Of a stretch of DNA of 64,000 nt, positions 16,579 through 25,192 are shown piece by piece (positions within the stretch are counted from its first letter, which is position 1; every line of letters begins with the position of its first letter). Location: positions 248,001 to 312,000 of the forward strand of contig NZ_QGDD01000005.1 of NCBI RefSeq assembly GCF_003160695.1, written 5' to 3'. This DNA comes from Nocardioides silvaticus. Lineage in GTDB: Bacteria > Actinomycetota > Actinomycetes > Propionibacteriales > Nocardioidaceae. The notes below the pieces were generated by a model. That model was given only the letters and a program-made list of their open reading frames with translations. It searched no databases and was not told the origin of the DNA. The position numbers and the translations under genes are program-made.

Positions 16579-16644
16579 CAATCGGAGCAGCCACCTTCGC
16601 AGCGCGCTGTCGGCGTGCGCGTCTCCCGAACAACAAGGACGGTC

Positions 16645-17856
16645 ATGGCAGAAGCATTCGTGTACGACCACCTCCGCACTCCGCGCGGCAGGGGCAAGGC
16701 GTCCGGTTCCCTCCACGAGGTGAAGCCGGTCGACCTGGCCGTGGGTCTCCTGAACGAGATCGAGAAGCGCAACCCGACGCTCGACACCAACCGGGTCGAC
16801 GACGTGATCCTCGGCGTGGTGTCGCCCATCGGTGACCAGGGTGGCGACATCGCGAAGACGGCCGCGCTGGCCGCGGGCTACCCCGACACCGTCGCGGGCG
16901 TCCAGCTCAACCGGTTCTGCGCGTCGGGCCTCGAGGCCGTCAACCAGGCCGCCGGCCGCGTCCGCGGCGGGTTCGAGAACCTGATCATCGCCGGCGGCGT
17001 GGAGTCGATGAGCCGCGTCCCGATGGGGTCCGACGGCGGCGCCTGGGCGATGGACCCGGCCACCTCCTTCAAGTCCAGCTTCGTGCCCCAGGGCATCGGC
17101 GCCGACCTGATCGCCACCATCGAGGGCTGGGACCGCGAGGACGTCGACGCGTTCGCCGCGGAGTCCCACCACCGGGCCGCGAAGGCCTGGGCCAACGGCT
17201 ACTTCGACGGCGCGATCGTGCCCGTCAAGGACATCAACGGCATCCCGGTGCTCGAGCGCGACGAGACCGTCCGCCCCGACACCAGCGTCGAGGGCCTGGC
17301 CGGCCTCAAGCCGTCCTTCGCCCAGATCGGCAAGGACGCCGGCTTCGACAGCGTCGCGCTGGAGAAGTACCACTGGCTGGAGAAGATCAACCACGTCCAC
17401 CACGCCGGCAACAGCTCCGGCATCGTTGACGGCGCCGCGCTGACGCTCATCGGCAGCGAGCAGGTCGGCAACGACCTCGGCCTCACCCCGCGGGCGCGGA
17501 TCGTCGCCACTGCGGTCTCCGGTGCCGACCCGGTCATCATGCTGACCGGCCCGGCCCCGGCCGCGCGCAAGGCGCTCGCCGTCGCCGGCCTCGAGGTGGG
17601 CGACATCGACCTGTTCGAGATCAACGAGGCGTTCGCCTCGGTCGCCATGCGCTTCATGCGCGACATGGGCATCAGCCACGACATCACCAACGTCAACGGC
17701 GGCGCCATCGCCATGGGTCACCCGCTCGGTGCCACCGGCGCGATGATCCTCGGCACGCTCATCGACGAGCTCGAGCGGCGCGACCTGCGCCGCGGCCTCG
17801 CCACGCTCTGCGTCGGCGGCGGCATGGGCATCGCGACGATCGTTGAGCGGATCTAG
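16645..17856 (+). CDS. Acetyl-CoA C-acetyltransferase (beta-oxidation thiolase)
   Basis: A 403-residue thiolase that cleaves 3-ketoacyl-CoA with CoA to acetyl-CoA. The catalytic residues are intact: nucleophile Cys92 ([12 protein letters not shown]), His359 ([14 protein letters not shown]) and Cys389 (LCVGGGMG); NEAFA is also present. AAGGA precedes ATG 16645. It sits upstream of the fadB-type gene with 132 bp between them, giving the two subunits of a trifunctional complex (FadA and FadB roles). The MerR regulator is divergent. The degradative role is inferred from this pairing. Confidence 0.95.
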   Translation: MAEAFVYDHLRTPRGRGKASGSLHEVKPVDLAVGLLNEIEKRNPTLDTNRVDDVILGVVSPIGDQGGDIAKTAALAAGYPDTVAGVQLNRFCASGLEAVNQAAGRVRGGFENLIIAGGVESMSRVPMGSDGGAWAMDPATSFKSSFVPQGIGADLIATIEGWDREDVDAFAAESHHRAAKAWANGYFDGAIVPVKDINGIPVLERDETVRPDTSVEGLAGLKPSFAQIGKDAGFDSVALEKYHWLEKINHVHHAGNSSGIVDGAALTLIGSEQVGNDLGLTPRARIVATAVSGADPVIMLTGPAPAARKALAVAGLEVGDIDLFEINEAFASVAMRFMRDMGISHDITNVNGGAIAMGHPLGATGAMILGTLIDELERRDLRRGLATLCVGGGMGIATIVERI

Positions 17857-17895
17857 CGCCGCGCGAGGAACGAGCGCGGGGCTACCAATCCGCCA

Positions 17896-17951
17896 GGTCG
17901 AGTAGCGGCCACGGCTGAGCTTGCGAAGCCGTGACGTCGCGTATCGAGACC
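17896..17951 (+). repeat. Interspersed repeat element between thiolase and fadB genes
   Basis: Starts GGTCGAGTAGC and ends GTATCGAGACC, the same ends as at 32722-32763 and, inverted, 11432-11492. A GCGCGAGGAACGAGCGCG segment lies just upstream (from about 17867). It separates two genes of one functional unit without introducing a coding frame. Confidence 0.7.
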
Positions 17952-17988
17952 CACTGCCTTTCGAACAAGACTTGAGGACAACCACCTG

Positions 17989-20181
17989 ATGAGCACTGAC
18001 ACCCAGACCGCTGTGCGCTACGAGCGGGACGCCGACGGCATCGTCACGCTGACGCTGGACGACCCCAACCAGAGCGCCAACACGATGAACGAGCTCTACA
18101 TCGACTCGATGAAGGCCGCCGTCGACCGTCTCCACGAGGAGCAGGACGACGTCACCGGCGTCGTCATCGCCAGTGCGAAGAAGACCTTCTTCGCCGGCGG
18201 CGACCTGAAGAACATGGTCCAGGCGACCAAGGAGGACGCCGCCGACGTGTTCGCGCTGGCGGAGAACGTGAAGGCAGCGCTGCGCCGCCTCGAGCTGTTC
18301 CCCAAGCCGGTCGTCGCGGCGATCAACGGCGCCGCCCTCGGTGGTGGCCTGGAGATCTGCCTCGCGGCGAACCACCGGATCCTCGTCGACGACCCGAGCG
18401 TCAAGGTCGGCCTGCCCGAGGCCAGCCTCGGCCTGCTGCCCGGTGGCGGCGGCGTCACCCGCACCGTCCGGATGTTCGGCATCCAGACCGCGCTGATGGA
18501 CGTGCTGCTCCAAGGCACCCAGTTCAACCCGACTAAGGCCAAGGAGAAGGGCATCGTCGACGAGCTGGTCGCCACCCGCGAGGAGCTGGTCCCGGCCGCG
18601 AAGGCGTGGATCAAGGCCAATCCCGACTCGGCGCTGAACCCGTGGGACGCGCCGGGCTACAAGATGCCCGGCGGCAACCCGAAGAGCCCCGCGTTGGCGG
18701 CGTTCCTCCCGGCCTTCCCGGCGATCCTGCGCCAGCAGACCAAGGGCGCGGTCTACCCCGCCGCCCGCGCGATCCTGTCGGCTGCGATCGAGGGCGCGAA
18801 CACCGACTTCGACACCGCCTCGCGGATCGAGTCGCGCTACCTGACGAACCTGATCGTCAACCAGGGCTCGAAGAACATGATCCAGGCCTTCTTCTTCGAC
18901 CTGCAGGCCATCAACTCCGGCTCGCTCCGCCCGCAGGGCATCGAGCCGTGGAAGGCCGCCAAGGTCGGCGTCCTGGGCGCGGGCATGATGGGCGCCGGCA
19001 TCGCCTACGTGTGTGCGAAGGCGGGCATGGAGGTCGTCCTCAAGGACGTCGCCGTCGAGAACGCCGAGAAGGGCAAGGCCTACTCCGAGGGCCTGCTCGA
19101 CAAGGCGATCTCCCGCGGCCGCTCCACCGAGGAGAAGAAGGACGAGCTGCTCGGCCGGATCAAGGCCACGGCCGACCCGGCCGACCTGACCGGCTGCGAC
19201 CTGGTCATCGAGGCCGTGTTCGAGGACCCGGCGCTGAAGGCCAAGGTGTTCGCCGAGATCGCGCCGTTCGTCAACAAGGACGCGCTGCTCTGCTCCAACA
19301 CCTCGACCCTGCCGATCACGCAGCTCGCCGAGGGCGTCGACCGTCCGGCCGACTTCATCGGCCTGCACTTCTTCTCCCCCGTGGACAAGATGCCGCTGGT
19401 CGAGATCATCACCGGCAAGGAGACCAACGAGGTCGCGCTGGCCAAGGCCTATGACGTCGTCCAGCAGATCAAGAAGACCCCGATCGTCGTCAACGACAGC
19501 CGCGGCTTCTACACCTCGCGGGTCATCGGCTACATGGTCAACGAGGGCATGGCGATGCTCGCCGAGGGCGTGGCGCCGTACTCCATCGAGCGCGGCACCC
19601 TGATGGCCGGTTACCCGGCCGCCGTGCTCCAGCTGTCCGACGAGCTCAACCTCGAGCTGATGGCGAAGATCGCCAAGGCGACCGAGGAGGGCGAGAAGGC
19701 CGCGGGCAACGACTACGTCGAGCACCCCGGCATCGCGGTGGTCAAGAAGATGCTCGAGGCCGGCCGCGCCGGTCGTCTGCGGGGCGCGGGCTTCTACGAC
19801 TACGAGGACGGCAAGCGCGGCTCGATCTGGAGCGGTCTCGCCGACCTGTTCCCGGTCGCCGAGGAGCAGCCGCCGATCGAGGACATCAAGGACCGGATGC
19901 TGTTCGCCGAGGCCCTCGAGACCGCGAAGTGCTTCGAGGAGGGCGTCATCACCTCGGCGGCCGCCGCGAACATCGGTTCGATCATGGGCATCGGCTTCCC
20001 GCCGATGACCGGTGGCGCCGCCCAGTTCATGACCGGCTACGAGGACAAGGAGACCGGCGAGATCGGTCTCAACGCGTTCCTCAAGCGGGCCGACGAGCTG
20101 GCCGCCAAGTACGGCGACCGCTTCCAGGCCACGCCGTGGCTGCGGGACCTCGCCGCCTCGGGCGGGTCCTTCCCCGCCTGA
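17989..20181 (+). CDS. fadB: Fatty acid oxidation multifunctional protein FadB/FadJ type
   Basis: A 730-residue fusion of enoyl-CoA hydratase and 3-hydroxyacyl-CoA dehydrogenase. The hydratase part (1-200) has the oxyanion-hole region AALGGGLEIC and catalytic Glu122 and Glu144 (LPEASLG). The dehydrogenase part starts near 322 with the NAD site GAGMMG (330-335) and has catalytic His460 in GLHFFSPVDKMP. Two C-terminal 3HCDH domains follow. Length matches FadB-type alpha subunits. It works with the upstream thiolase: 2-enoyl-CoA to 3-hydroxy- to 3-ketoacyl-CoA. A strong hairpin follows the stop. The soluble cytosolic role is well supported. Confidence 0.96.
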   Translation: MSTDTQTAVRYERDADGIVTLTLDDPNQSANTMNELYIDSMKAAVDRLHEEQDDVTGVVIASAKKTFFAGGDLKNMVQATKEDAADVFALAENVKAALRRLELFPKPVVAAINGAALGGGLEICLAANHRILVDDPSVKVGLPEASLGLLPGGGGVTRTVRMFGIQTALMDVLLQGTQFNPTKAKEKGIVDELVATREELVPAAKAWIKANPDSALNPWDAPGYKMPGGNPKSPALAAFLPAFPAILRQQTKGAVYPAARAILSAAIEGANTDFDTASRIESRYLTNLIVNQGSKNMIQAFFFDLQAINSGSLRPQGIEPWKAAKVGVLGAGMMGAGIAYVCAKAGMEVVLKDVAVENAEKGKAYSEGLLDKAISRGRSTEEKKDELLGRIKATADPADLTGCDLVIEAVFEDPALKAKVFAEIAPFVNKDALLCSNTSTLPITQLAEGVDRPADFIGLHFFSPVDKMPLVEIITGKETNEVALAKAYDVVQQIKKTPIVVNDSRGFYTSRVIGYMVNEGMAMLAEGVAPYSIERGTLMAGYPAAVLQLSDELNLELMAKIAKATEEGEKAAGNDYVEHPGIAVVKKMLEAGRAGRLRGAGFYDYEDGKRGSIWSGLADLFPVAEEQPPIEDIKDRMLFAEALETAKCFEEGVITSAAAANIGSIMGIGFPPMTGGAAQFMTGYEDKETGEIGLNAFLKRADELAAKYGDRFQATPWLRDLAASGGSFPA

Positions 20182-20202
20182 CCCAGCTGCACCTGCTCCA
20201 TC

Positions 20203-20236
20203 CGGAGGGCCCGTCGCGATCGCGGCGGGCCCTCCG
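20203..20236 (+). terminator. Hairpin terminator after fadB
   Basis: Perfect 11-bp GC-rich stem CGGAGGGCCCG / CGGGCCCTCCG with a 12-base loop, 21 bp after the fadB stop. No U tract follows, as is common in high-GC actinobacteria. Confidence 0.65.
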
Positions 20237-20303
20237 CATCTCGACCGCCGAAGCGCAGCGGAAAATCTCCCGCCTGACGGTTCCCTTCCCGGAAGAACGG
20301 ACC

Positions 20304-20309
20304 TAGGGT
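20304..20309 (+). promoter_or_regulatory. Possible -10 box TAGGGT for the M28 peptidase gene
   Basis: TAGGGT lies 49 bp before ATG 20359 and is followed by a leader with GGGAG 7 bp before the start. Hexamer match only. Confidence 0.35.
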
Positions 20310-20358
20310 CCCCTGCTATCGGCGACTTCGGGTGTCGCCCGGACTCGGGAGTGCTTTC

Positions 20359-21837
20359 ATGCGACGGATCTTCGGGACGTTGGTCGTCCTCGTCATGGCC
20401 CTGGTCGGCCTCTCAGCGGTGACGGCGCCGATCGAGGCGGCCAAGCCCAAGCCCAAGTGCGGGCACCAGCTCGACTCCGCCGAGGAGGCGGTCGCGTGCG
20501 TCACCCTCAAGGAGGTGATGAAGCACCAGCAGGAGCTCGCGAAGATCGCCAGGAAGAACGGTGGCACCCGCGCCGCGGGCACCCCCGGCTACGACGCGTC
20601 GGCGGACTACGTCGAGCGGCGGCTGCGGTCGGCCGGCTACAAGGTCACCCGGCAGAGCTTCGACGTCTACAGCTTCGAGGAGGTCGGCCCCTCGGAGCTG
20701 GAGCAGACCAGCCCGAACGCGGTCAGCTACGTCGAGGGCACCGACTTCGCGGCCACTCCCCACTCGGAGGAGGGTGACGTCACCGCCTCCGTCACACCGG
20801 TGGACCTCCAGCTCGGCCCCGGCAACACCTCGACCAGCGGCTGCGAGGCCAGCGACTTCGAGAACTTCCCCGAGGGCGACATCGCGCTGCTGCAACGCGG
20901 CACCTGCACCTTCGAGATCAAGGGCAACAACGCCGCGGCCGCCGGTGCGGTCGGCATCATCTTCTTCAACCAGGGCAACACCGCCGCCGCGGACCGCAAC
21001 GGCATCCCCGCCGTCACCCTCGGCAACGGCTTCACCGGTGAGATCCCTTCGGTCAGCACGACGTACGCGCTGGGGGCCGAGCTCTCGACGATCGCCGACC
21101 TCGAGATGCGGCTGTTCGCCAACGTCACCCGCACGCCGTCGACGACCGAGAACGTGATCGCCGAGTCGCGCGGCGGCGACCCTGACAACGTGATCATGGC
21201 CGGCGCCCACCTCGACTCCGTGCCGGAGGGCCCGGGCATCAACGACAACGGCTCGGGCTCGAGCGCGCTGATCGAGGTCGCCGAGCAGCTCGCGAAGGCG
21301 GACCTGACCAACAAGCTGCGGTTCGCGTGGTGGGGCGCGGAGGAGGCCGGACTGGTCGGGTCGACCTACTACGTCAACAACCTCACTCCCGAGCAGCGCG
21401 CGCAGATCGAGCTGTACCTCAACTTCGACATGATCGGCTCGCCGAACTACGGCCTGTTCATCTACGACGGCGACGGATCGGGCTTCGGCCTCGTCGGTCC
21501 CGACGGCTCGGACGAGATCGAAGCGCTGTTCGAGCGCTACTACGCCGAGCGCGACATCCCTTCGGAGCCCACGGCGTTCAGCGGGCGTTCGGACTACCAG
21601 GCGTTCATCAACAACGGCATCCCGTCCGGCGGCCTGTTCACCGGCGCGGAGGTCCCGAAGACGCCCGCCCAGGTGGAGAAGTGGGGCGGCACGGCCGGCC
21701 TGGCCTACGACCCCTGCTACCACTCCGCCTGCGACGGCATCCAGAACCTCAGCCTGGACGCGCTGCGGATCAACGCCGACGCGGTGGCCTACGTCGTCTA
21801 CCTCTACGCCTCCGGTGAGGAAGTCATCAACCAGTAG
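20359..21837 (+). CDS. Secreted M28 family aminopeptidase with PA domain
   Basis: A 492-residue exported zinc aminopeptidase of the Streptomyces/yeast aminopeptidase Y type. A Sec signal peptide covers residues 1-27. A protease-associated (PA) domain is inserted in the middle (about 130-245, including the cysteines of a GCEASDF...GTCTFE region). The peptidase core has the zinc-site motifs AGAHLDSV, NDNGSG, WGAEEAG (catalytic Glu pair), NFDMIGS and DPCYHSACD. It would release N-terminal amino acids from peptides outside the cell. ATG 20359 has GGGAG 7 bp upstream. Monocistronic, flanked by two hairpins. Confidence 0.92.
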   Translation: MRRIFGTLVVLVMALVGLSAVTAPIEAAKPKPKCGHQLDSAEEAVACVTLKEVMKHQQELAKIARKNGGTRAAGTPGYDASADYVERRLRSAGYKVTRQSFDVYSFEEVGPSELEQTSPNAVSYVEGTDFAATPHSEEGDVTASVTPVDLQLGPGNTSTSGCEASDFENFPEGDIALLQRGTCTFEIKGNNAAAAGAVGIIFFNQGNTAAADRNGIPAVTLGNGFTGEIPSVSTTYALGAELSTIADLEMRLFANVTRTPSTTENVIAESRGGDPDNVIMAGAHLDSVPEGPGINDNGSGSSALIEVAEQLAKADLTNKLRFAWWGAEEAGLVGSTYYVNNLTPEQRAQIELYLNFDMIGSPNYGLFIYDGDGSGFGLVGPDGSDEIEALFERYYAERDIPSEPTAFSGRSDYQAFINNGIPSGGLFTGAEVPKTPAQVEKWGGTAGLAYDPCYHSACDGIQNLSLDALRINADAVAYVVYLYASGEEVINQ

Positions 21838-21868
21838 CCGACCCGGCACGAACTCGCACGAGAGACCC

Positions 21869-21901
21869 GCCGACCCGTCGCGAACTTCGCGACGGGTCGG
21901 C
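21869..21901. terminator. Bidirectional hairpin between convergent genes
   Basis: Perfect 14-bp stem GCCGACCCGTCGCG / CGCGACGGGTCGGC with loop AACTT, between the M28 peptidase and the DUF4349 gene. The stem sequence belongs to a repeat family also found at 21916-21933 and 45369-45423. Confidence 0.75.
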
Positions 21902-21913
21902 GCGTTCTCGGCG

Positions 21914-22879
21914 TCAGCTTGCGACGGGTCGGCGGCGGAGGCGGCGGACGAGCAGCCAGAGCGGACCGCCGACGACGAGCAGGACGGTGGCGAACGGGAG
22001 CAGCCGGCCGGTGAGGGTGGCGAGGTCGGTGCCGAAGGACTTCAGGCCGTCCCAGCCGTCCTCGAGGCCGGCGAGGAACCCGGCCTCCTCGGGCTCCTTC
22101 TTCTCCTCGGTCTTCTCCTTCTTCTCCGGCGGCAGCGAGATGTTGACCGAGATGGTCGACATCGAGGTCTGGTCGTTCAGGTAGCTCAACCGGCGCTCGA
22201 GCGACTCCAGGTCGGCCTGTCGCCGCGAGACCTGGGACTCGATCCGGATGATGTCGCTGATCGACTGGGCACGGTCGAAGAGCTGCTCGACGCGCTGGAG
22301 GCTGCGGCGCTGGGCGCGGATCCGGACCTTCGTGTCGATGACCTTGGTCGTGACGTCCTCCTTGCCGGTGTTGGAGGACGTCAGGTCGGCCACGCCCTCG
22401 AGGTCCTGGAAGGCCTTGTCGAAGGCGTCGACCGGGACGCGCAGCAGCAGCCGCGCGGTGCTGATGACGCCGTCCTTGTTGGTGGTCGTCTCGCGCTCGG
22501 TGATCTCGCCGCCGTGCTCGTCGGCGATCCGGCCGACGTGGAAGACGGTGGCCGCGACGTCGTCGCTCTCGCAGGACACGTTGCCCTTGGCGATGATCTT
22601 GCGGCCCGTCGAGTCGGTGTCGCGTGCCAGGCTCTTGAAGTCGTCGCCGTAGGAGGCGCTCTCCGCCAGGTCCAGGTTGGCCTGGTTGTCGAGGGATTTG
22701 CGCTCCGCGGCACTTTCTGCGGGCGCGTCCTGGGCCGCGTCCGCGTCGCCGGCGTTTCGTGCGTCGCCACCTTCGTCGTCACCACCGCCCGCCGCGCAGG
22801 CGCCGACGACGAGCACGAGCACGAACCCGACGAGCGCGAGGAGGAGCAGGGACGGGCGGCGGCGGTCTCCAGGCCTCAT
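21914..22879 (-). CDS. DUF4349 domain lipoprotein
   Basis: A 321-residue envelope protein. The N-terminus is a signal sequence with lipobox-like VVGAC, followed by an acidic low-complexity linker. A DUF4349 domain (about 75-275) includes ARLLLRVPVDAFDKAFQDL and a coiled-coil stretch rich in Arg/Glu (QRRSLQRVEQLFDRAQSISD). A single C-terminal transmembrane helix (LLPFATVLLVVGGPLWLLVR) ends in a basic tail, so both ends are membrane-linked. Function of the family is unknown. The last codons are supplied by a copy of a repeat (21916-21933). The ATG at 22879 is the only start before the signal sequence. Confidence 0.82.
   Translation of the reverse strand: MRPGDRRRPSLLLLALVGFVLVLVVGACAAGGGDDEGGDARNAGDADAAQDAPAESAAERKSLDNQANLDLAESASYGDDFKSLARDTDSTGRKIIAKGNVSCESDDVAATVFHVGRIADEHGGEITERETTTNKDGVISTARLLLRVPVDAFDKAFQDLEGVADLTSSNTGKEDVTTKVIDTKVRIRAQRRSLQRVEQLFDRAQSISDIIRIESQVSRRQADLESLERRLSYLNDQTSMSTISVNISLPPEKKEKTEEKKEPEEAGFLAGLEDGWDGLKSFGTDLATLTGRLLPFATVLLVVGGPLWLLVRRLRRRPVAS
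21916..21933 (-). repeat. Copy of the GCCGACCCGTCGCAAGCT repeat inside a gene end
   Basis: Identical over 18 bases to 45401-45418. Here it forms the 3' end of the DUF4349 gene, encoding part of the tail just before the stop. Confidence 0.7.
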
Positions 22880-22914
22880 GACCGTACGACGGGCCGGCCC
22901 GCCGATCGGTTCCG

Positions 22915-24240
22915 TCAGCCGGCGCGGGCTGCTGCCGCCAGCGCGGCGGCCACCTCCGGGGCGTCGTCGGGCGAGACCAGCCCGGAGGTGACGCGGACGA
23001 ACGAGGTCGGACCCGAGGCGACGAACGGCTCGCCCTCGGCGACGCGGATGCCGGAGGCCGAGAGGTGCAGCCGGGCCGCGCGCTCCTCGAGGACGGGCAG
23101 CCACATGTTGATGCCGTCGGGCACGGGGACGTGCACGTCGAGCTTCTCGAGCTCGGCGACGAGGGTGCGCTGCCGCGCCATGTACTGCCGCCGCGCCTCA
23201 CCGACCTCGTCGAGCGACTGCGAGGAGGTGAGCAGGTCGAGCAGGATCGTCTGCACCATGCGCGAGGTCCAGGCCGGACCGAGCATCCGGCGCGCGACGA
23301 TCCGGTCGATGATCTCCGAGGGCCCGCCCATGGCGGCGATCCGCAGGTCGGGACCGTGCGACTTCGAGTACGACCGCACGTGCACGACCCGCTCCGGCAG
23401 CCAGGACCCGAGGCTCACGTCCGGCGCCACCGAGATGCCGGAGGAGTGGTCGTCCTCGACGATCCACGGCAGCGCGTCGCGGCGCCGCAGCAGCACCCGC
23501 ACCAGCTGCAGCGCCCGTGGCGCGGTGGTCGAGATGCCGGTCGGGTTGTGCGCCCGCGGCTGCAGCACGACAGCGACCGGGCGCACGTCCAGCGCCCTGC
23601 GCAGCGACTCCGGGGTCACGCCCTCCTCGTCGAGGGCGACCGGCACCACCTCGGCGCCGAGCGCCTCGACCAGGTCGAAGAACGGCGGGAAGCCGGGCGA
23701 CTCGAGCAACACGCGGTCGCCGTACGACACCACCTGCTCGAGCATCCGGGTGACGCCGTCGGTCGCTCCGTCGACGACGGTGATCGACTCCGCCTCGTAG
23801 GGCCAGGTGCCGGCGAGCACGTCGCGCAGCTCGGGGAGCACCGGCTCCTCCTGGTAGGCGAGCACACCGGCGCGCTGGGAGACCCGGTGCAGCGCGGGCC
23901 CGAGGTCGGGCAGCAGGGTCGGGTCGGGGGTGCCACGGGAGAGGTCGAGCCGCAGTCCGTCGGGGCCGGCGCCGACCAGCCCGCGCTGCCGCGGCGAGAG
24001 CCAGGGGGTCGGGGTGTCGCGCACGAACGTGCCGGACCGGCCACGCGAGACCACCAGCCCCGTACGACGCAGCGCCTGCCACGCTGCCGACACCGTCGCC
24101 GGGGACACGCCCAGCTCGGCGGCGACGTCGCGGACGGTCGGGAGCCGGTCGCCGGGAGCCAGCTCGCCGGCGCGGATGGCGCGACTGAACGCACCGGCGA
24201 TGCCGCGCGGTGTGGGGTCCTCGATTCCGGCGAGATCCAT
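22915..24240 (-). CDS. MocR-type PLP-dependent transcriptional regulator
   Basis: A 441-residue GntR/aminotransferase fusion. The GntR winged helix-turn-helix is at residues 12-72 (RLPTVRDVAAELGVSPATVS). A class I aminotransferase-like effector domain follows, with HNPTG (231-235) and the PLP lysine at 293 in SYSKSHGPDLR. Such regulators (GabR, TauR, PdxR, EhuR) bind PLP and sense an amino compound through aldimine formation. It is divergent from the pyrimidine-degradation operon, which generates beta-alanine or beta-aminoisobutyrate, so one of these is the likely effector (inference). The ATG at 24240 is the start of the conserved domain; it shares a 94-bp intergenic region with the nitrilase gene. 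Confidence 0.9.
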   Translation of the reverse strand: MDLAGIEDPTPRGIAGAFSRAIRAGELAPGDRLPTVRDVAAELGVSPATVSAAWQALRRTGLVVSRGRSGTFVRDTPTPWLSPRQRGLVGAGPDGLRLDLSRGTPDPTLLPDLGPALHRVSQRAGVLAYQEEPVLPELRDVLAGTWPYEAESITVVDGATDGVTRMLEQVVSYGDRVLLESPGFPPFFDLVEALGAEVVPVALDEEGVTPESLRRALDVRPVAVVLQPRAHNPTGISTTAPRALQLVRVLLRRRDALPWIVEDDHSSGISVAPDVSLGSWLPERVVHVRSYSKSHGPDLRIAAMGGPSEIIDRIVARRMLGPAWTSRMVQTILLDLLTSSQSLDEVGEARRQYMARQRTLVAELEKLDVHVPVPDGINMWLPVLEERAARLHLSASGIRVAEGEPFVASGPTSFVRVTSGLVSPDDAPEVAAALAAAARAG

Positions 24241-24249
24241 GCCCAACCC

Positions 24250-24255
24250 TTGACA
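24250..24255 (+). promoter_or_regulatory. -35-like TTGACA in the MocR/nitrilase intergenic region
   Basis: A perfect TTGACA is present, but no convincing -10 lies 16-18 bp downstream (AAATGT at 24273-24278 is the nearest), as expected for an activator-dependent promoter. CAACCC occurs twice (24243-24248 and 24279-24284) and could be part of a direct-repeat operator. Confidence 0.3.
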
Positions 24256-24334
24256 ACGAGGAAATCCGAGCGAAATGTTCAACCCGGAAGATAACAGAAC
24301 TCGGACCCGATCCGACCCCAGCGGAGGTGGACCT

Positions 24335-25183
24335 TTGACCACGGTGCGCGCGGCCATCAGCCAGACGACCTGGACCGGCGACAAGGAGTCGATGCTCGAC
24401 AAGCACGAGCAGTTCGCCCGTGACGCCAAGGACCAGGACGCCCAGGTGATGTGCTTCCAGGAGCTCTTCTACGGCCCCTACTTCGGGATCACCCAGGACC
24501 AGAAGTACTACCGCTTCGCCGAGCCTGCCGACGGCCCGATCGTGCAGCGGTTCGCGGCGCTGGCCAAGGAGCTCGGCATGGTGATGATCCTCCCGATCTA
24601 CGAGGAGGAGCAGACCGGCGTCTACTACAACACCACCGTCACGGTCGACGCCGACGGCACCATCCTCGGCGCGTACCGCAAGCACCACATCCCGCACCTC
24701 GACAAGTTCTGGGAGAAGTTCTACTTCCGGCCCGGCAACCTGGGCTACCCGGTCTTCGACACCGCGGTCGGCAAGGTCGGCACCTACATCTGCTACGACC
24801 GCCACTTCCCGGAGGGTTGGCGCGAGCTGGGCCTGAACGGCGCCCACATCGTCTTCAACCCCAACGCCACCAAGCCGGGCTTGAGCAACCGGCTGTGGGA
24901 GGTCGAGGGTCCGTGCGCCGCGGTCGCCAACGGCTACTTCGTGCTCCAGCCCAACCGGGTCGGCCGCGAGGACAACGAGTACGGCGACGAGGCGGTCGAC
25001 TTCTACGGCACCAGCCAGGTCATCGACCCGCGCGGCAACTTCGTCGGCGACCGCGGCTCCTCGGAGAAGGAGGAGCTGCTGGTCCGGGACCTCGACATGG
25101 ACATGGTCCAGCAGATGCGCGACGACTGGCAGTTCTACCGCGACCGCCGGCCGGACTCCTACACCGCCATCGCGCGGCCCTGA
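24335..25183 (+). CDS. Beta-ureidopropionase-like nitrilase-superfamily amidohydrolase
   Basis: A 282-residue carbon-nitrogen hydrolase, likely N-carbamoyl-beta-alanine amidohydrolase: it releases CO2 and ammonia from the ring-opened product of the dihydropyrimidinase encoded next to it, giving beta-alanine or beta-aminoisobutyrate. The Glu-Lys-Cys triad is intact: Glu43 (CFQELFYGPYF), Lys116 (YRKHHIPH) and Cys153 (YICYDRHFPEGW). A TTG start at 24335 is chosen because GGAGGTGG (24323-24330) is correctly spaced for it; GTG 24344 would be 16 bases away. N-carbamoylputrescine amidase is the main alternative within the superfamily, but the context favours pyrimidine breakdown. Confidence 0.9.
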   Translation: MTTVRAAISQTTWTGDKESMLDKHEQFARDAKDQDAQVMCFQELFYGPYFGITQDQKYYRFAEPADGPIVQRFAALAKELGMVMILPIYEEEQTGVYYNTTVTVDADGTILGAYRKHHIPHLDKFWEKFYFRPGNLGYPVFDTAVGKVGTYICYDRHFPEGWRELGLNGAHIVFNPNATKPGLSNRLWEVEGPCAAVANGYFVLQPNRVGREDNEYGDEAVDFYGTSQVIDPRGNFVGDRGSSEKEELLVRDLDMDMVQQMRDDWQFYRDRRPDSYTAIARP

Positions 25184-25192
25184 GGAGCGGCG

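Noticed and set aside
16576-19725. A very long open frame (over 1000 codons) on the minus strand opposite the thiolase and fadB genes, and similar long antisense frames elsewhere (for example 12690-15536, 31388-34126, 47847-50915).
   Set aside because: They lie opposite well-supported genes, encode Arg/Gly/Val/His-rich low-information sequence with no motifs, and arise because GC-rich third codon positions suppress stops on the other strand.
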